In this document: positions 24,634 through 33,573 of the stretch, in pieces
How the letters are laid out: the number at the start of each line of letters is the position of its first letter
Numbering within the stretch: the stretch's first letter is position 1
DNA from: Oscillospiraceae bacterium
GTDB taxonomy: Bacteria > Bacillota > Clostridia > Oscillospirales > Oscillospiraceae
NCBI GenBank assembly: GCA_017458335.1
Contig: JAFTFT010000013.1
Coordinates: 54,617-118,616 of the forward strand
Length of the DNA stretch: 64,000 bases
Direction of reading: 5' to 3'
Program-made: the position numbers and the translations under genes
Notes under the pieces: generated by a model
Database searches by the model: none
What the model was told of the DNA's origin: nothing
The model's input: only the letters and a program-made list of their open reading frames with translations

Positions 24634-25200
24634 ATGGATGAGATGCTAAAGGCGGGCCTGCTTCCCGACGAAAAAATTCTCTGGCGCGGGAAAGCAGAAC
24701 CCTTCACAACCCTGGACAAAACCCATAAGAAGAGATTCATCATCTGCGCAGGCATCGGCCTGCTGATCACGGCGCTGGTGGCCGTTGCCTATTTCGCCGC
24801 GGTAGCCCGCGGCGGACTGCAGGCCAAGCCGTACGTTCTTCTGATCGTCCTGCTGCTCTGCGGAATCCCTGCCTTCAACATGCTGGGTGACGCCTCCAAG
24901 CTTAAGAAGATGGAATACGTCGTCACCGACCAGCGTCTGATTGTTCTTCGTGACTCCCTTCGTCCCATGCCTTTCAAAACCATTCAGGAAGCGGGCTTCC
25001 GCACGGACGATGACGGTCATGTCAGTCTTCTCTGCGGGAAAGACGCTCTGAAAGCCAAGCCGGACAAATGGCGTGAGATCTGTGTCGTCGGGCAGAGTGC
25101 CGCAGACGGAACCGATGTCTGCTCCCGCTTTGTCTTCTATGCCCCCGCCGACCTGAAGGGTCTCAAAGCTGCACTGAAAGACAAGCTGCCCATCATCTGA
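24634..25200 (+). CDS. Membrane protein with bacterial PH-like domain, copy 1
   Basis: This 188-residue protein has an N-terminal LLPDEKILWRGKAEPF motif typical of bPH domains, two TM helices near 37-58 and 68-85, then a beta-rich PH-like domain (YVVTDQRLIVLRDS...PFKTIQEAGFRTDDDGHVSLLCG). It is a tandem paralogue of the next gene. The function of this family is unknown, and a membrane-associated role is inferred. Confidence 0.75.
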   Translation: MDEMLKAGLLPDEKILWRGKAEPFTTLDKTHKKRFIICAGIGLLITALVAVAYFAAVARGGLQAKPYVLLIVLLLCGIPAFNMLGDASKLKKMEYVVTDQRLIVLRDSLRPMPFKTIQEAGFRTDDDGHVSLLCGKDALKAKPDKWREICVVGQSAADGTDVCSRFVFYAPADLKGLKAALKDKLPII

Positions 25201-25216
25201 TAGAGGAAAGAAGACA

Positions 25217-25780
25217 ATGGACGAACTGCTCAAGGCCAGCCTGGAGCCGGGAGAGAAGATCCTGTGGCAGGGGACGCCGGAATCGTTTCAGCTTCTGGAC
25301 AAAACGAACATCGGCTCTTTTTTGAAGGACATCTGCACCTGCCTGCTGGGCAGTGCCGTGATCGCGGCGGAATACTGGTATTTCTCCGGTATGCGGGCTC
25401 TTCCGGTGGAATTATTGTGGATCACTCTTCTGCTTGTTGCGGTACCGGTCTGTTTTCTCATTTCTGACACCCTGAAGCTGCGCCGCACAAGATACTATGT
25501 CTCTGACCGGCGCCTTGCCGTTGTAAACAGTTCCGTGAAGGATGTCGCCTTTTTCCGAATTCAGGAGGCTTCCCTGAAGCAGGACTCCTGCGGTCACACG
25601 ACGCTCCTCTGCGGGGGAAAGGCCCTTCACGATAAGGCCTCAAGCTATCGGGCCCGTACCGTTCTCGGCCTTGACGCGCTGGATGGCGACGACACAACGT
25701 GTGACAGTTTCGCCTTCTATGCCGTGAATCAGCCTGAAGAACTGAAGAAGGCTCTTTCCGGTGTGCTTCCCCTTTCCTGA
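25217..25780 (+). CDS. Membrane protein with bacterial PH-like domain, copy 2
   Basis: This 187-residue paralogue of the upstream gene, 16 bp away, keeps the same layout: LEPGEKILWQGTPESF, two TM helices, and YYVSDRRLAVVNSS followed by the DSCGHTTLLCGGKAL segment. Tandem duplication with strong divergence suggests a heteromeric pair. Confidence 0.75.
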   Translation: MDELLKASLEPGEKILWQGTPESFQLLDKTNIGSFLKDICTCLLGSAVIAAEYWYFSGMRALPVELLWITLLLVAVPVCFLISDTLKLRRTRYYVSDRRLAVVNSSVKDVAFFRIQEASLKQDSCGHTTLLCGGKALHDKASSYRARTVLGLDALDGDDTTCDSFAFYAVNQPEELKKALSGVLPLS

Positions 25781-25824
25781 TCCTTTTTGGAAGGCAATCG
25801 CCTCCAAAGCGCCCTTTTAATGGA

Positions 25825-25870
25825 AACCCCGACAGAAGACCGGCTTTCCGGTCCTCTGTCGGGTTTGTTC
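25825..25870 (+). terminator. Terminator of the PH-domain gene pair
   Basis: CCCGACAGAAGACCGG pairs with CCGGTCCTCTGTCGGG (one mismatch) and is followed by TTTGTTCTT. Confidence 0.85.
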
Positions 25871-25934
25871 TTATCCGGCTGTCCCGCCGCTTTACGCTGC
25901 AAAAAGCAGGTTTCTGTCTCGTTGTCTTCGGTCG

Positions 25935-26636
25935 TCAGTCGCCCTCGATCATGCGGTAGCCCACGCCGACTTCGGTAAAGATATACTGGGGTTCCGCAGG
26001 GTTTTTCTCAATCTTGCGCCGGATGTTGGCCATGTTCACCCGCAGGATCTGGTTCCCGCCTCCGTTCTGAGGTCCCCAGAGTTCCTTCATGATATAATCA
26101 TAGGTTAGCACCTTGCCGGCATAGCGCGACAGCAGCGCGACGATCCGGAATTCATTCTGCGTGAGCTTCATGTTTTCTCCACGGATCAGGACCTGGTGTT
26201 TATCATAGTCCACCGTCAGATCCCCGGCCACGAAGCATCCGCCGTTTGCCTGAGTGCCGGCGCTGTTATGCGTATGCCGAAGGGCGACGCGAATCCGGGC
26301 CAGGAGCTCTGCCGCACCGAAGGGTTTCGTGATATAGTCGTCCGCACCGGTCTCCAGCGCCGACACCTTATCCTGCTCGTTTCCTCTGGCCGACACCACG
26401 ATGATCGGCAGCTGGGTCCAGCTGCGCACCTTGGTGATGATCTCCGTGCCGTCCATATCCGGGAGGCCGAGATCGAGGATCACAAGGTCCGGGCAGTGAG
26501 AGCTGATCATGGTCAGCGCCTCGCCGCCGCTCTGTGCCACCATGGCGTCATAGCCGTTGGAATTGAGGATGGCCCGGATAAAGCCCGCAATGCTCTTTTC
26601 ATCCTCTACGATCATGATACGGTCACGAATTTTCAA
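25935..26636 (-). CDS. KdpE-like response regulator
   Basis: This 233-residue OmpR-class regulator has a receiver domain (acidic VEDE, phospho-Asp in LVILDLGLPDMDG, K in ITKPFG) and a C-terminal winged helix (LTQNEFRIVALLSRYAGKVL...GVGYRM). It starts with TTG 26636, after GGAGG, inside the end of the kinase gene (14-bp overlap). No kdpABC is present, so the target may not be potassium uptake; the tct transporter genes are the nearest neighbours. Confidence 0.88.
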   Translation of the reverse strand: MKIRDRIMIVEDEKSIAGFIRAILNSNGYDAMVAQSGGEALTMISSHCPDLVILDLGLPDMDGTEIITKVRSWTQLPIIVVSARGNEQDKVSALETGADDYITKPFGAAELLARIRVALRHTHNSAGTQANGGCFVAGDLTVDYDKHQVLIRGENMKLTQNEFRIVALLSRYAGKVLTYDYIMKELWGPQNGGGNQILRVNMANIRRKIEKNPAEPQYIFTEVGVGYRMIEGD

Positions 26637-27750
26637 CAGAAGAACCTCCCAGCGGTAATGTAAATGAGAAACAGGCCCCGCCCTCCGGCAGATTATGTGC
26701 CTGAATGGTGCCGCCGTGTGCCTGGATGATCGTCCGGCAGGCGCTCAGTCCGATTCCGAGGCTGCGCGTATGATCGGCGTTCTGCTGCAGGCCGGAAAAC
26801 GGCAGCGCGCCGTCAAACAGGTGATTCAGGCGGCTCCGGTCAATCCCGACTCCGTTGTCCTCCACGGATACCACCGCTTTCCCGTTTTCCGTATAAGCCC
26901 GCACCCGGATTCCGGTGGTCGTTTTCCCGTGAAACACCGCATTGTCCAGCAGATTCTGCATCACCTGCTGAATCAGCACCGGATCGATGGGCACCATCAG
27001 CACGGAGTCCGGCACCGAGACCTCCACCGCGACATCCGGGTGGCGCTTGCGGAAGGAGAGGACCGCCGCGCCGATCACTTCCTCCAGCGCTTCTTCCTGG
27101 GTATGCAGCGCGCCGACCGCGCCGTCGGTGATCCTCGTAACGGAGAGGAGGTTCTCAACCATCCGGCAGAGCCAGTCCGCGTCCTCCTTGGCCCCTTCAA
27201 GCAGCTCTCTCTGCTGTTCTCTGGAGAGATACGCTTCGTTATCCAGAACGGCGGAGATGGAACCGCTGATCCCCGTGAGGGGCGTACGCAGATCGTGGGA
27301 CATCCCCCGCAGAAGATTCGCCCGTAGCTTTTCCCGTTCGTTCTCCAGACGGAGCTTTTCCTGCTGCTGGACGCGGGTCATCAGGGTGGAAATCACCACG
27401 CCCACGGCCAGCATGGTCATGAACGTCAGCGGATAGCCGTAGGGGGTAAAGTCTATCTGCATGTACGGCGCGGTAAAGGCATAGTTTACCGCGATGACAC
27501 TGGTCAGCGCCGCCAGGATTCCGTAGAAATACCCTTCCGTCAGCAGAGACACCACCAGAACCACCAGCACAAAGATGATCGGCACATGCACATCCGAGGT
27601 ACTCACCTGCTGGAGCATGATGCAGACCAGGGAAGCGATCAGCATGGCCAGCAGGTAGACCAGCCAGCCCTTCAGGGACATCGGGGCATAGGTTTTCAGT
27701 TTTTGCCGCAGATTCTGCAGGGAACTCACGCTCCTCTTCTCATCATGCAT
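26623..27750 (-). CDS. KdpD-like sensor histidine kinase lacking the Usp-like N-terminus
   Basis: This kinase has four TM helices of the DUF4118 type (about residues 25-125), phospho-acceptor MSHDLRTPLTG and an HATPase domain with NLLDNAVFHG and DNGVGI. Canonical KdpD has an extra ~400-residue N-terminal KdpD/UspA part that is absent here. The start is uncertain: ATG 27750 overlaps the -10 TATAAT, so the true start may be the GTG at 27729. No kdpABC is nearby. Confidence 0.85.
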   Translation of the reverse strand: MHDEKRSVSSLQNLRQKLKTYAPMSLKGWLVYLLAMLIASLVCIMLQQVSTSDVHVPIIFVLVVLVVSLLTEGYFYGILAALTSVIAVNYAFTAPYMQIDFTPYGYPLTFMTMLAVGVVISTLMTRVQQQEKLRLENEREKLRANLLRGMSHDLRTPLTGISGSISAVLDNEAYLSREQQRELLEGAKEDADWLCRMVENLLSVTRITDGAVGALHTQEEALEEVIGAAVLSFRKRHPDVAVEVSVPDSVLMVPIDPVLIQQVMQNLLDNAVFHGKTTTGIRVRAYTENGKAVVSVEDNGVGIDRSRLNHLFDGALPFSGLQQNADHTRSLGIGLSACRTIIQAHGGTIQAHNLPEGGACFSFTLPLGGSSVENS

Positions 27751-27757
27751 TATACCA
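27749..27757 (-). promoter_or_regulatory. Extended -10 promoter of the kinase/regulator pair
   Basis: TGGTATAAT on the minus strand (TG-N-TATAAT) with no good -35. The -10 overlaps the first annotated ATG, giving a leaderless or downstream-start mRNA. Confidence 0.5.
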
Positions 27758-27797
27758 TAATCTGAGTAAAGAAATTGCCAAAAAACGATAATTTCAA

Positions 27798-27835
27798 AAC
27801 AGGTCCCGGAGCTGTTTGGGGTCTCCGGGACCTGT
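27798..27835 (-). terminator. Terminator of the tctCBA operon
   Basis: AACAGGTCCCGGAG and CTCCGGGACCTGTT form a 14-bp stem followed on the minus strand by TTGAAATTATCGTTTTTT. Confidence 0.85.
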
Positions 27836-27858
27836 TCATGTCTGTCATTGGGAAGCGC

Positions 27859-29412
27859 TTATTCCTGGGCGAAGGAGACTTCCTCCACGCCGGAGGCCGC
27901 CAGGGCCTCCGCTTCCCGCTTGTTGATCTTCCTCTGGTTGAAGATGGAGAAGATCACCACGCCGACCGCGACGACGAAGAAACCGACCGCGATGGGATAG
28001 TGGATAATCTCGCCAAAGTTGCCCTGGTTCAGGTCCATGAAGCGGACAAAGTTCTGCTCGCACATGGGTCCCAGGATCAGCGCCAGCAGGATCGGGGACA
28101 GCGGGAACTCATACTTGTTCATCAGCCAGCCGATCACACCGAACAGAACACAGACGCCCACGTCAAACACGTTCTTGTTGATCGAGAACGCGCCCAGCAG
28201 GGACACCACCAGGATGATCGGGTACAGCATGCGCTTTTCGAGCGAAACGATCTTCGCGAACACGCGCACGCCCGCACAGCCTACCAGCAACATCGCAAGG
28301 TTTGCCAGCATCAGGGCGGCAAAGACCTTGTACACCGTGGGAAGCTCGGAGACATACATCATGGGCCCCGGCTGGATGCCCTTCATGATGAAGGCGCCGA
28401 GCAGGATGGCCGTGACGGAGTCGCCCGGCACACCGAGGGACAGCAGCGGGATCATCGCGCCGCCGGAGCAGCCGTTGTTGGCAGATTCCGTGGCCGCGAC
28501 GCCGTTCGGGATGCCGGTGCCCCATTTCTCCGGGTGCTTGCTGGCGCCCTTGTTGAAGGCGTAGGAGACAAACACCGCGATGTCGCCGCCGGCGCCCGGG
28601 ATCGCACCGATGAAGGTGCCGATGATGCCGCCGGAGAGGATGTTCGGCCAGATCTGCTTGATGGTCTTTCCGTCGGGCAGGACGCGGGTGATCTTTTCCG
28701 TGGACTTTGCCTGGGCGCTCTCACGTCCGGCGATGATGCGCTCGACACCCGCGATGACTTCCGCCACCGCGAAGAGACCGATCAGCACCGGGATAAAGCT
28801 CAGGCCGCCCTTCAGGCTGGTCACGCCGAAGGTGAAGCGCTGCTTGGAATAGGTCGGGTCCAGACCGACGGTGCACAGCAGCATGCCAAAGAACGCGCTG
28901 ATCAGGCCCTTGGCGACGGACTTGCCGGAGATGGAGATGATGACCGACAGGCCGAAGACCGCCAGCATCAGCATTTCCGCCGAAGTGAACTTCATCGCGA
29001 CCTTCGCCACCAGCGGGGAGAGGAAGGTCATGATCAGCGCGCCGATGACGCCGCCGCAGAAGGAAGCGAACATCGCCACCGACAGTGCTCTGCCCGCCTC
29101 GCCCTTCTGGGCCATGGGATAGCCGTCCAGCAGCGTGGCCGCCGCAGAGGGAGTCCCGGGGGCGTGGATCAGGATGGCGGAGATGGAACCGCCGTACATG
29201 CCGCCGCAGTAAATGCCCAGCAGCAGGCCGACGGAGGGGATCAGGTCCATTCCGAAGGAGAAGGGGATCAGCAGCGCGACACCCATGGTCGCCGTCATAC
29301 CCGGGATGGCACCCAGGAGAACACCGCCGATCGCCCCCAGCAGGGTCATCAGCAGCACCTGCGGGGAGAGGAACACGCTCGCATAACTGGAAAACAGCAA
29401 ACTCCAATCCAT
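27859..29412 (-). CDS. tctA: TctA, large membrane subunit of tripartite tricarboxylate transporter
   Basis: This 517-residue protein has about ten to twelve TM helices and the TctA signature GAIPGMTATMGVALLIPFSF near residue 33; a second inverted half contains GAIPGAGGDIAVFVSYAFNK. It imports citrate-like carboxylates using an ion gradient together with TctB and the extracellular TctC. It ends the operon before a strong terminator. Confidence 0.93.
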   Translation of the reverse strand: MDWSLLFSSYASVFLSPQVLLMTLLGAIGGVLLGAIPGMTATMGVALLIPFSFGMDLIPSVGLLLGIYCGGMYGGSISAILIHAPGTPSAAATLLDGYPMAQKGEAGRALSVAMFASFCGGVIGALIMTFLSPLVAKVAMKFTSAEMLMLAVFGLSVIISISGKSVAKGLISAFFGMLLCTVGLDPTYSKQRFTFGVTSLKGGLSFIPVLIGLFAVAEVIAGVERIIAGRESAQAKSTEKITRVLPDGKTIKQIWPNILSGGIIGTFIGAIPGAGGDIAVFVSYAFNKGASKHPEKWGTGIPNGVAATESANNGCSGGAMIPLLSLGVPGDSVTAILLGAFIMKGIQPGPMMYVSELPTVYKVFAALMLANLAMLLVGCAGVRVFAKIVSLEKRMLYPIILVVSLLGAFSINKNVFDVGVCVLFGVIGWLMNKYEFPLSPILLALILGPMCEQNFVRFMDLNQGNFGEIIHYPIAVGFFVVAVGVVIFSIFNQRKINKREAEALAASGVEEVSFAQE

Positions 29413-29425
29413 TCTTTTTCCCTCC

Positions 29426-29959
29426 TCAAATCTTGTCTACCAGATCACGGAGGAACTGGAGCGGTCCCATCGGGATGTTGACGGCAAGGAACTTGTAGAA
29501 AATCAGCCAGATGCCCAGCGGCACCAGCGCCGAGATCAGGACCAGCTGTACCGGCTTGCGAAGGCCGATCATCCACATGATGACCGCCGAGAGCAGGAAG
29601 CTCACGATCACATAGCCGAGGCTCTTGAAGAAATAGACGTAGGCGCAGCAGAGCAGGATCGCGAAGAACGCGGCCAGGACGCCCTTGTCTTTCACGGGGT
29701 TCAGGCTCTCCGCTTTCTCTGCCAGCGGGTCGCCCGCCTTCAGATTCGAGAGCTTGAGGACAGACTGGATCAGCAGCACCACGGTGAAGACCGCCATGCC
29801 GATGATCATGATCCGAGGGAAGGTGGACGGCTGCACAGCTGCGTTCTTTGCGGTTTTGATCAGGGTGGACTGATACCAGGCCCAGGCTTCAAAGGCGAGC
29901 AGCACAAGCGAGAGGATCAAGTTGGAAAACGCCTTGGTCTGTGTTTTTTTCACATCCAA
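29426..29959 (-). CDS. tctB: TctB, small membrane subunit
   Basis: This 177-residue protein has four TM helices and a family-typical ending (LPLGIWLIFYKFLAVNIPMG pattern near the C-terminus). It starts with TTG 29959 after AGAAGGA; a GTG two codons later is an alternative. It lies 13 bp before tctA. Confidence 0.88.
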   Translation of the reverse strand: MDVKKTQTKAFSNLILSLVLLAFEAWAWYQSTLIKTAKNAAVQPSTFPRIMIIGMAVFTVVLLIQSVLKLSNLKAGDPLAEKAESLNPVKDKGVLAAFFAILLCCAYVYFFKSLGYVIVSFLLSAVIMWMIGLRKPVQLVLISALVPLGIWLIFYKFLAVNIPMGPLQFLRDLVDKI

Positions 29960-30000
29960 GAAGCATCACATCCTTCTGTTTCATGAAATAGCCAAAGAGA

Positions 30001-30034
30001 AAGGGCAGGCATTTATGCCTGCCCTTTCGGCATC
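30001..30034 (-). terminator. Hairpin between tctC and tctB
   Basis: AAAGGGCAGGCA and TGCCTGCCCTTT form a 12-bp stem with TTTCTCTTT on the minus strand. It probably lowers tctBA expression relative to the binding-protein gene. Confidence 0.75.
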
Positions 30035-30060
30035 ATATAACTGGTGGAATAACTGGTAGA

Positions 30061-31062
30061 TTATGCGGCTTCTTCCTCTTCGATCAGGCCGACGGAAGCC
30101 ATGGCGACAGGAACGTTCTCTTCTTCCTGAGCCAGGAATGCAGCGAAGTCTTCTCCGTTCAGGTAGGAGATGGTCTGGCCGGCGTTGGCCATAAACTCGA
30201 CAAAGTCAGGATCTTCGATCGCGGCTGCGCAGGCGGTCTCCAGCGCGGCGACGACATCGTCATCAACACCGAGAGGCACCGCGATTCCGCGCCAGGTGCC
30301 CCAGATGCAGTTGTCATAGCCCTGTTCCTCGCAGGTCGGGACATCGGGGAAGACGGGGTTGCGCTCAGCGCTCATGATGGCAAGCATCGTCAGGTCGCCG
30401 GATTCGACGAAGGAGCGGGCCTCGGCAGCGGAGATAGTGACACCGGTGATCTCGCCCTGGGCAGCGGCCTTCGCAGCGGAAGCAGCGCCATCCTGATAGG
30501 TGATCATCTTGATGTCGATGCCGGCTTCATTCATCAGATAGCCGCCGCCGACGTGCCACACGGAGCCGGAGGAAGAACCGCCCATGGTGACCTCACCTGG
30601 GTGATCCTTGCAGTAGGCGACAAAGCTGTCCAGATCGGTGACATTGTTGTCGGCCGCCCACTTGGTGTTGACCGTGATGGCGGCTGCGTCGGTGTTGACG
30701 CGGCAGATGGGGATGTAGTTTTCATAGGTGTACTCGGACATATCCTGAGGAACATAGGAAGAGAGCTCCCAGGTGATCATGCCGATGGTGTAGCCGTCGG
30801 GATCGGCATCCGCGATGGCTTCGTGGCCGATAACGCCGCTGGCACCGGTCAGGTTGTCAACGGTGATGGTCTGGCCGAGCTGCTTCTCGAGCGCAGCGCA
30901 GAAAGCACGCAGGCAGTTGTCCGTGCCGCCGCCGGCGCCCCAGGGGTTGATCGCGTAGATGCCCTTGGTGGGATAGTCCGCCGCAAACGCGGAAGGAGCC
31001 ATCACGGCCATTGCCAGCATCAGAACCAGTGCGACAGCAATGATTTTCTTGCAGGTTTTCAT
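30061..31062 (-). CDS. tctC: TctC, extracellular tricarboxylate-binding protein
   Basis: This 333-residue Bug/TctC-family protein has a signal peptide (1-27, SAFAAD) and the family pattern NPWGAGGGTDNCLRAFCAAL, then GASGVIGHEAIADADPDGYT. It captures a carboxylate for TctAB. ATG 31062 follows AAGGAGGACAAAC. The tail is acidic (IEEEEAA). Confidence 0.92.
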   Translation of the reverse strand: MKTCKKIIAVALVLMLAMAVMAPSAFAADYPTKGIYAINPWGAGGGTDNCLRAFCAALEKQLGQTITVDNLTGASGVIGHEAIADADPDGYTIGMITWELSSYVPQDMSEYTYENYIPICRVNTDAAAITVNTKWAADNNVTDLDSFVAYCKDHPGEVTMGGSSSGSVWHVGGGYLMNEAGIDIKMITYQDGAASAAKAAAQGEITGVTISAAEARSFVESGDLTMLAIMSAERNPVFPDVPTCEEQGYDNCIWGTWRGIAVPLGVDDDVVAALETACAAAIEDPDFVEFMANAGQTISYLNGEDFAAFLAQEEENVPVAMASVGLIEEEEAA

Positions 31063-31162
31063 GTTTGTCCTCCTTAAAAATAATGGGTTTAGGGTCTTGC
31101 TAACCTGAAAATAATTTTAGTCAACATGGGACGTTCTGTCAACAGAAAAATGAATTTTTTTC

Positions 31163-32626
31163 TCAGCGGTCTGCAAGGCTGAAGCCGTTCTTCATCTGCT
31201 CGCTGGCGGTCTGCAGGACCTTGTTCAGAGCGGCCGTCGTCTCCTCCCGGCACATCTCGCAGAGCTTCCTGTTTGCCTCCTCCGTCAGGGAAAAGTCCCC
31301 GCTCTCCGTCATCTTCCGGTCGTACTCCCGCACCAGCTGTCTGCTCCGGATCGCAACCGCGTCCTGATAGCGCTCGATGTTCTGAGAGCTGGCCCCGAAG
31401 CACTTGTCCGCCAGGGCCCCGATCAGCCGGCTGCTCCAGAACAGGTTCTCCGTGGAAGTATCAAGCGTAACCCTGCTGAGGTAATCCGGCAGTCTGCGGA
31501 CATTAGGGTATACCGGCAGCATCGCGCTGAAGGTGGTGGACCCGAAGCAGATCCACTCCAGGCCCCTGATGGCGTCGGGGACGCCGCTGCGGATCTGGCA
31601 GAGGGAGGTGACGCCGGTCCGGTTGATGCCGATGGGCCGGTAGATGCCGCGCTTTCCGCTGTCCCGGCCGGTGTACGGGTCATACGGCGTCCCCTGATAG
31701 TGTGCCGAGAGCAGATACTTCACATCCTCGACCGCCACCTTCCGGTCCGGAACCAGCGACCAGGGGATGTTGTCGCTCTCCGGGCCGAATTCCGCGTCCG
31801 GTCCGTCCCAGCGGTGGGAATACGGTGCCAGATAACGCCCCATGAACCAGGCCCGAGGGGTGTTATAGATATGGTCCATATCCCGGCGGGAGCCGAAAAT
31901 GTCCCTGGGGTTGAACGTTCCATCCTGATTCAGATCCAGATCATTGTCCCGGATGAATTCCTTCAGATCCTTCGAGCAGAGATGCGCCTCCTGGGCGCCG
32001 AAGGCATCCTCCAGGTCGAAGCCGTCCATCCCGAACTGGTTCGGGTTGATCACCACGCAATCGTCCGGGATCCGCCGGGCCATCCAGTGGTGGCCGCCGA
32101 TGGTCTCCAGCCACCAGACTTCGTTTTCGTCGTTGAAGGCGATCCCGTTGGATTCATAGGTGCCGTACCGCTCCAGCAGCTCCGCCAGACGCAGCACGCC
32201 CTCCCGGGTGCTGCGGATATAGGGCAGGACCAGCACGACGATGTCCTCTTCCCCGATGCCGCCGGGGATCTCCTTCTCCCTCCGGCTTTTGGCTGCCCGG
32301 TAAGTCACCAGCGGATCCGCCGCCAGGACGCGCGGATTGGAGGTGATGGTCTCAGTGGCCGTCATGCCGACGCTCGCGGCATTGATGCCGGTGGCCGCCC
32401 AGATGCCGTCTTTCGGGTCGACGCTCGGGCAGGCGGTATAGCGCAGCGGTTCTTCCGGAAGCTCAATCTCCAGATGGGAGAGGACGCTTTTGTATTTTCT
32501 CGGCTGATCCTTCGGTTCGACCACAATCAGCTTCTTGACGTCAAAATGACCGTCGTCCGTCCGGGCGATCATGGTGGAGCGGTCATTGCTCGCATTTTTT
32601 CCGACCAGTACGGTGGTGCATGGCAT
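31163..32626 (-). CDS. C69-family dipeptidase
   Basis: This 487-residue N-terminal nucleophile hydrolase begins MPCTTVLVGKNASNDRSTM; Cys3 becomes the nucleophile after removal of the first residues. It shows the family box ARTDDGHF and DENEVWWLETIGGHHWMARR. It hydrolyses dipeptides or similar amides in the cytoplasm. ATG 32626 is chosen because the nucleophile Cys must be near the N-terminus and AAAGGAGG precedes it; the longer frame is rejected. Confidence 0.92.
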   Translation of the reverse strand: MPCTTVLVGKNASNDRSTMIARTDDGHFDVKKLIVVEPKDQPRKYKSVLSHLEIELPEEPLRYTACPSVDPKDGIWAATGINAASVGMTATETITSNPRVLAADPLVTYRAAKSRREKEIPGGIGEEDIVVLVLPYIRSTREGVLRLAELLERYGTYESNGIAFNDENEVWWLETIGGHHWMARRIPDDCVVINPNQFGMDGFDLEDAFGAQEAHLCSKDLKEFIRDNDLDLNQDGTFNPRDIFGSRRDMDHIYNTPRAWFMGRYLAPYSHRWDGPDAEFGPESDNIPWSLVPDRKVAVEDVKYLLSAHYQGTPYDPYTGRDSGKRGIYRPIGINRTGVTSLCQIRSGVPDAIRGLEWICFGSTTFSAMLPVYPNVRRLPDYLSRVTLDTSTENLFWSSRLIGALADKCFGASSQNIERYQDAVAIRSRQLVREYDRKMTESGDFSLTEEANRKLCEMCREETTAALNKVLQTASEQMKNGFSLADR

Positions 32627-32807
32627 AGGGCAGTTTCCTCCTTTTTGATCTTTCGCAAGTATAGCCGCTTCCCCGGAAAAGCGCAAGATCCTTGTTCCCG
32701 TTTGTGCTCTTTTCCGGTTGAATTCCTCCCGTATGCAGATTATAATGAGGCTGTCCTGTACCGCATTGTTTCTGATCCAATCACCCTTGAATACACAGGA
32801 GAAGTTC

Positions 32808-33572
32808 ATGATTTCGACTGATTATTACGATATTCTGCTGCAGGGGCTCAACAGCCGCTGCACGGTCACCCGGCTGGTCCACGGCGTTTCCTGGACCGCC
32901 GCAGTCTTGAGCGACGGCAGCTGCGGTGTCGCCATGCATACCACAGGCGAAACGGTTCCCAGGATGTACGATACGCTCATCGGCCTGCCGCTGAAGGAAG
33001 CCGCCGGGGCGGTTCTCTCCTGGAACATGGAGGAAGCAAGCGAAGCCCTCGCCGCCGTCAACGCCTTTTATAACCGCCCGGACTGCGCCTTTCTGCGGCC
33101 CGAGGCAAAGACTTTGGACGGCGTGGACCTCGCCGGGAAGCGGGTCGGGATGATCGGGCACATGATCGGCCACAGCAACATCACCGCCGAGCTTCTGGCT
33201 CCGGCGGAAAAGCTCTGGATCATGGACCGGGAAGAAAAGCCCGGCGCCTACCCCGACAGTGCGGCGGAGTTCTTTCTCCCGGGCTGTGACGTGGTCATCA
33301 TCACGGGCAGCGCCGCCATCAACAAGACCCTGCCCCGCCTGCTGGAGCTCAGCCGCGAGGCTCAGGTCATCCTCACCGGCCCCAGCGTCAGCTGCTGCCC
33401 GGCCCTGACGGAGCTGGGGATCGACCGCCTGAACGGACGCGTCATCACCCGGCCGGAGCCCATGCTGCAGGCCATCGTGGAAAAGCGCAGGTCGGTCAAC
33501 CCCTGGTCCGAGACCTTTCAGCTGGACCGCCGTCCCCTTCCGGCGCAGGACACCGAAACGGAGCGATGCTGA
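32808..33572 (+). CDS. DUF4213/DUF364 (putative heavy-metal chelation) protein
   Basis: This 254-residue protein has an N-terminal DUF4213-like part (SCGVAMHTTGETVP) and a Rossmann-like C-terminal DUF364 part (KRVGMIGHMIGHSNITAELL, VVIITGSAAINKTL, VILTGPSVSCCPALTELGID). The family has been linked with metal or metal-ligand binding from structure, without a proven reaction. ATG 32808 follows CAGGAGAAGTTC. It overlaps functionally with nothing obvious, though TrmO is encoded one base later. Confidence 0.85.
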   Translation: MISTDYYDILLQGLNSRCTVTRLVHGVSWTAAVLSDGSCGVAMHTTGETVPRMYDTLIGLPLKEAAGAVLSWNMEEASEALAAVNAFYNRPDCAFLRPEAKTLDGVDLAGKRVGMIGHMIGHSNITAELLAPAEKLWIMDREEKPGAYPDSAAEFFLPGCDVVIITGSAAINKTLPRLLELSREAQVILTGPSVSCCPALTELGIDRLNGRVITRPEPMLQAIVEKRRSVNPWSETFQLDRRPLPAQDTETERC

Positions 33573-33573
33573 C

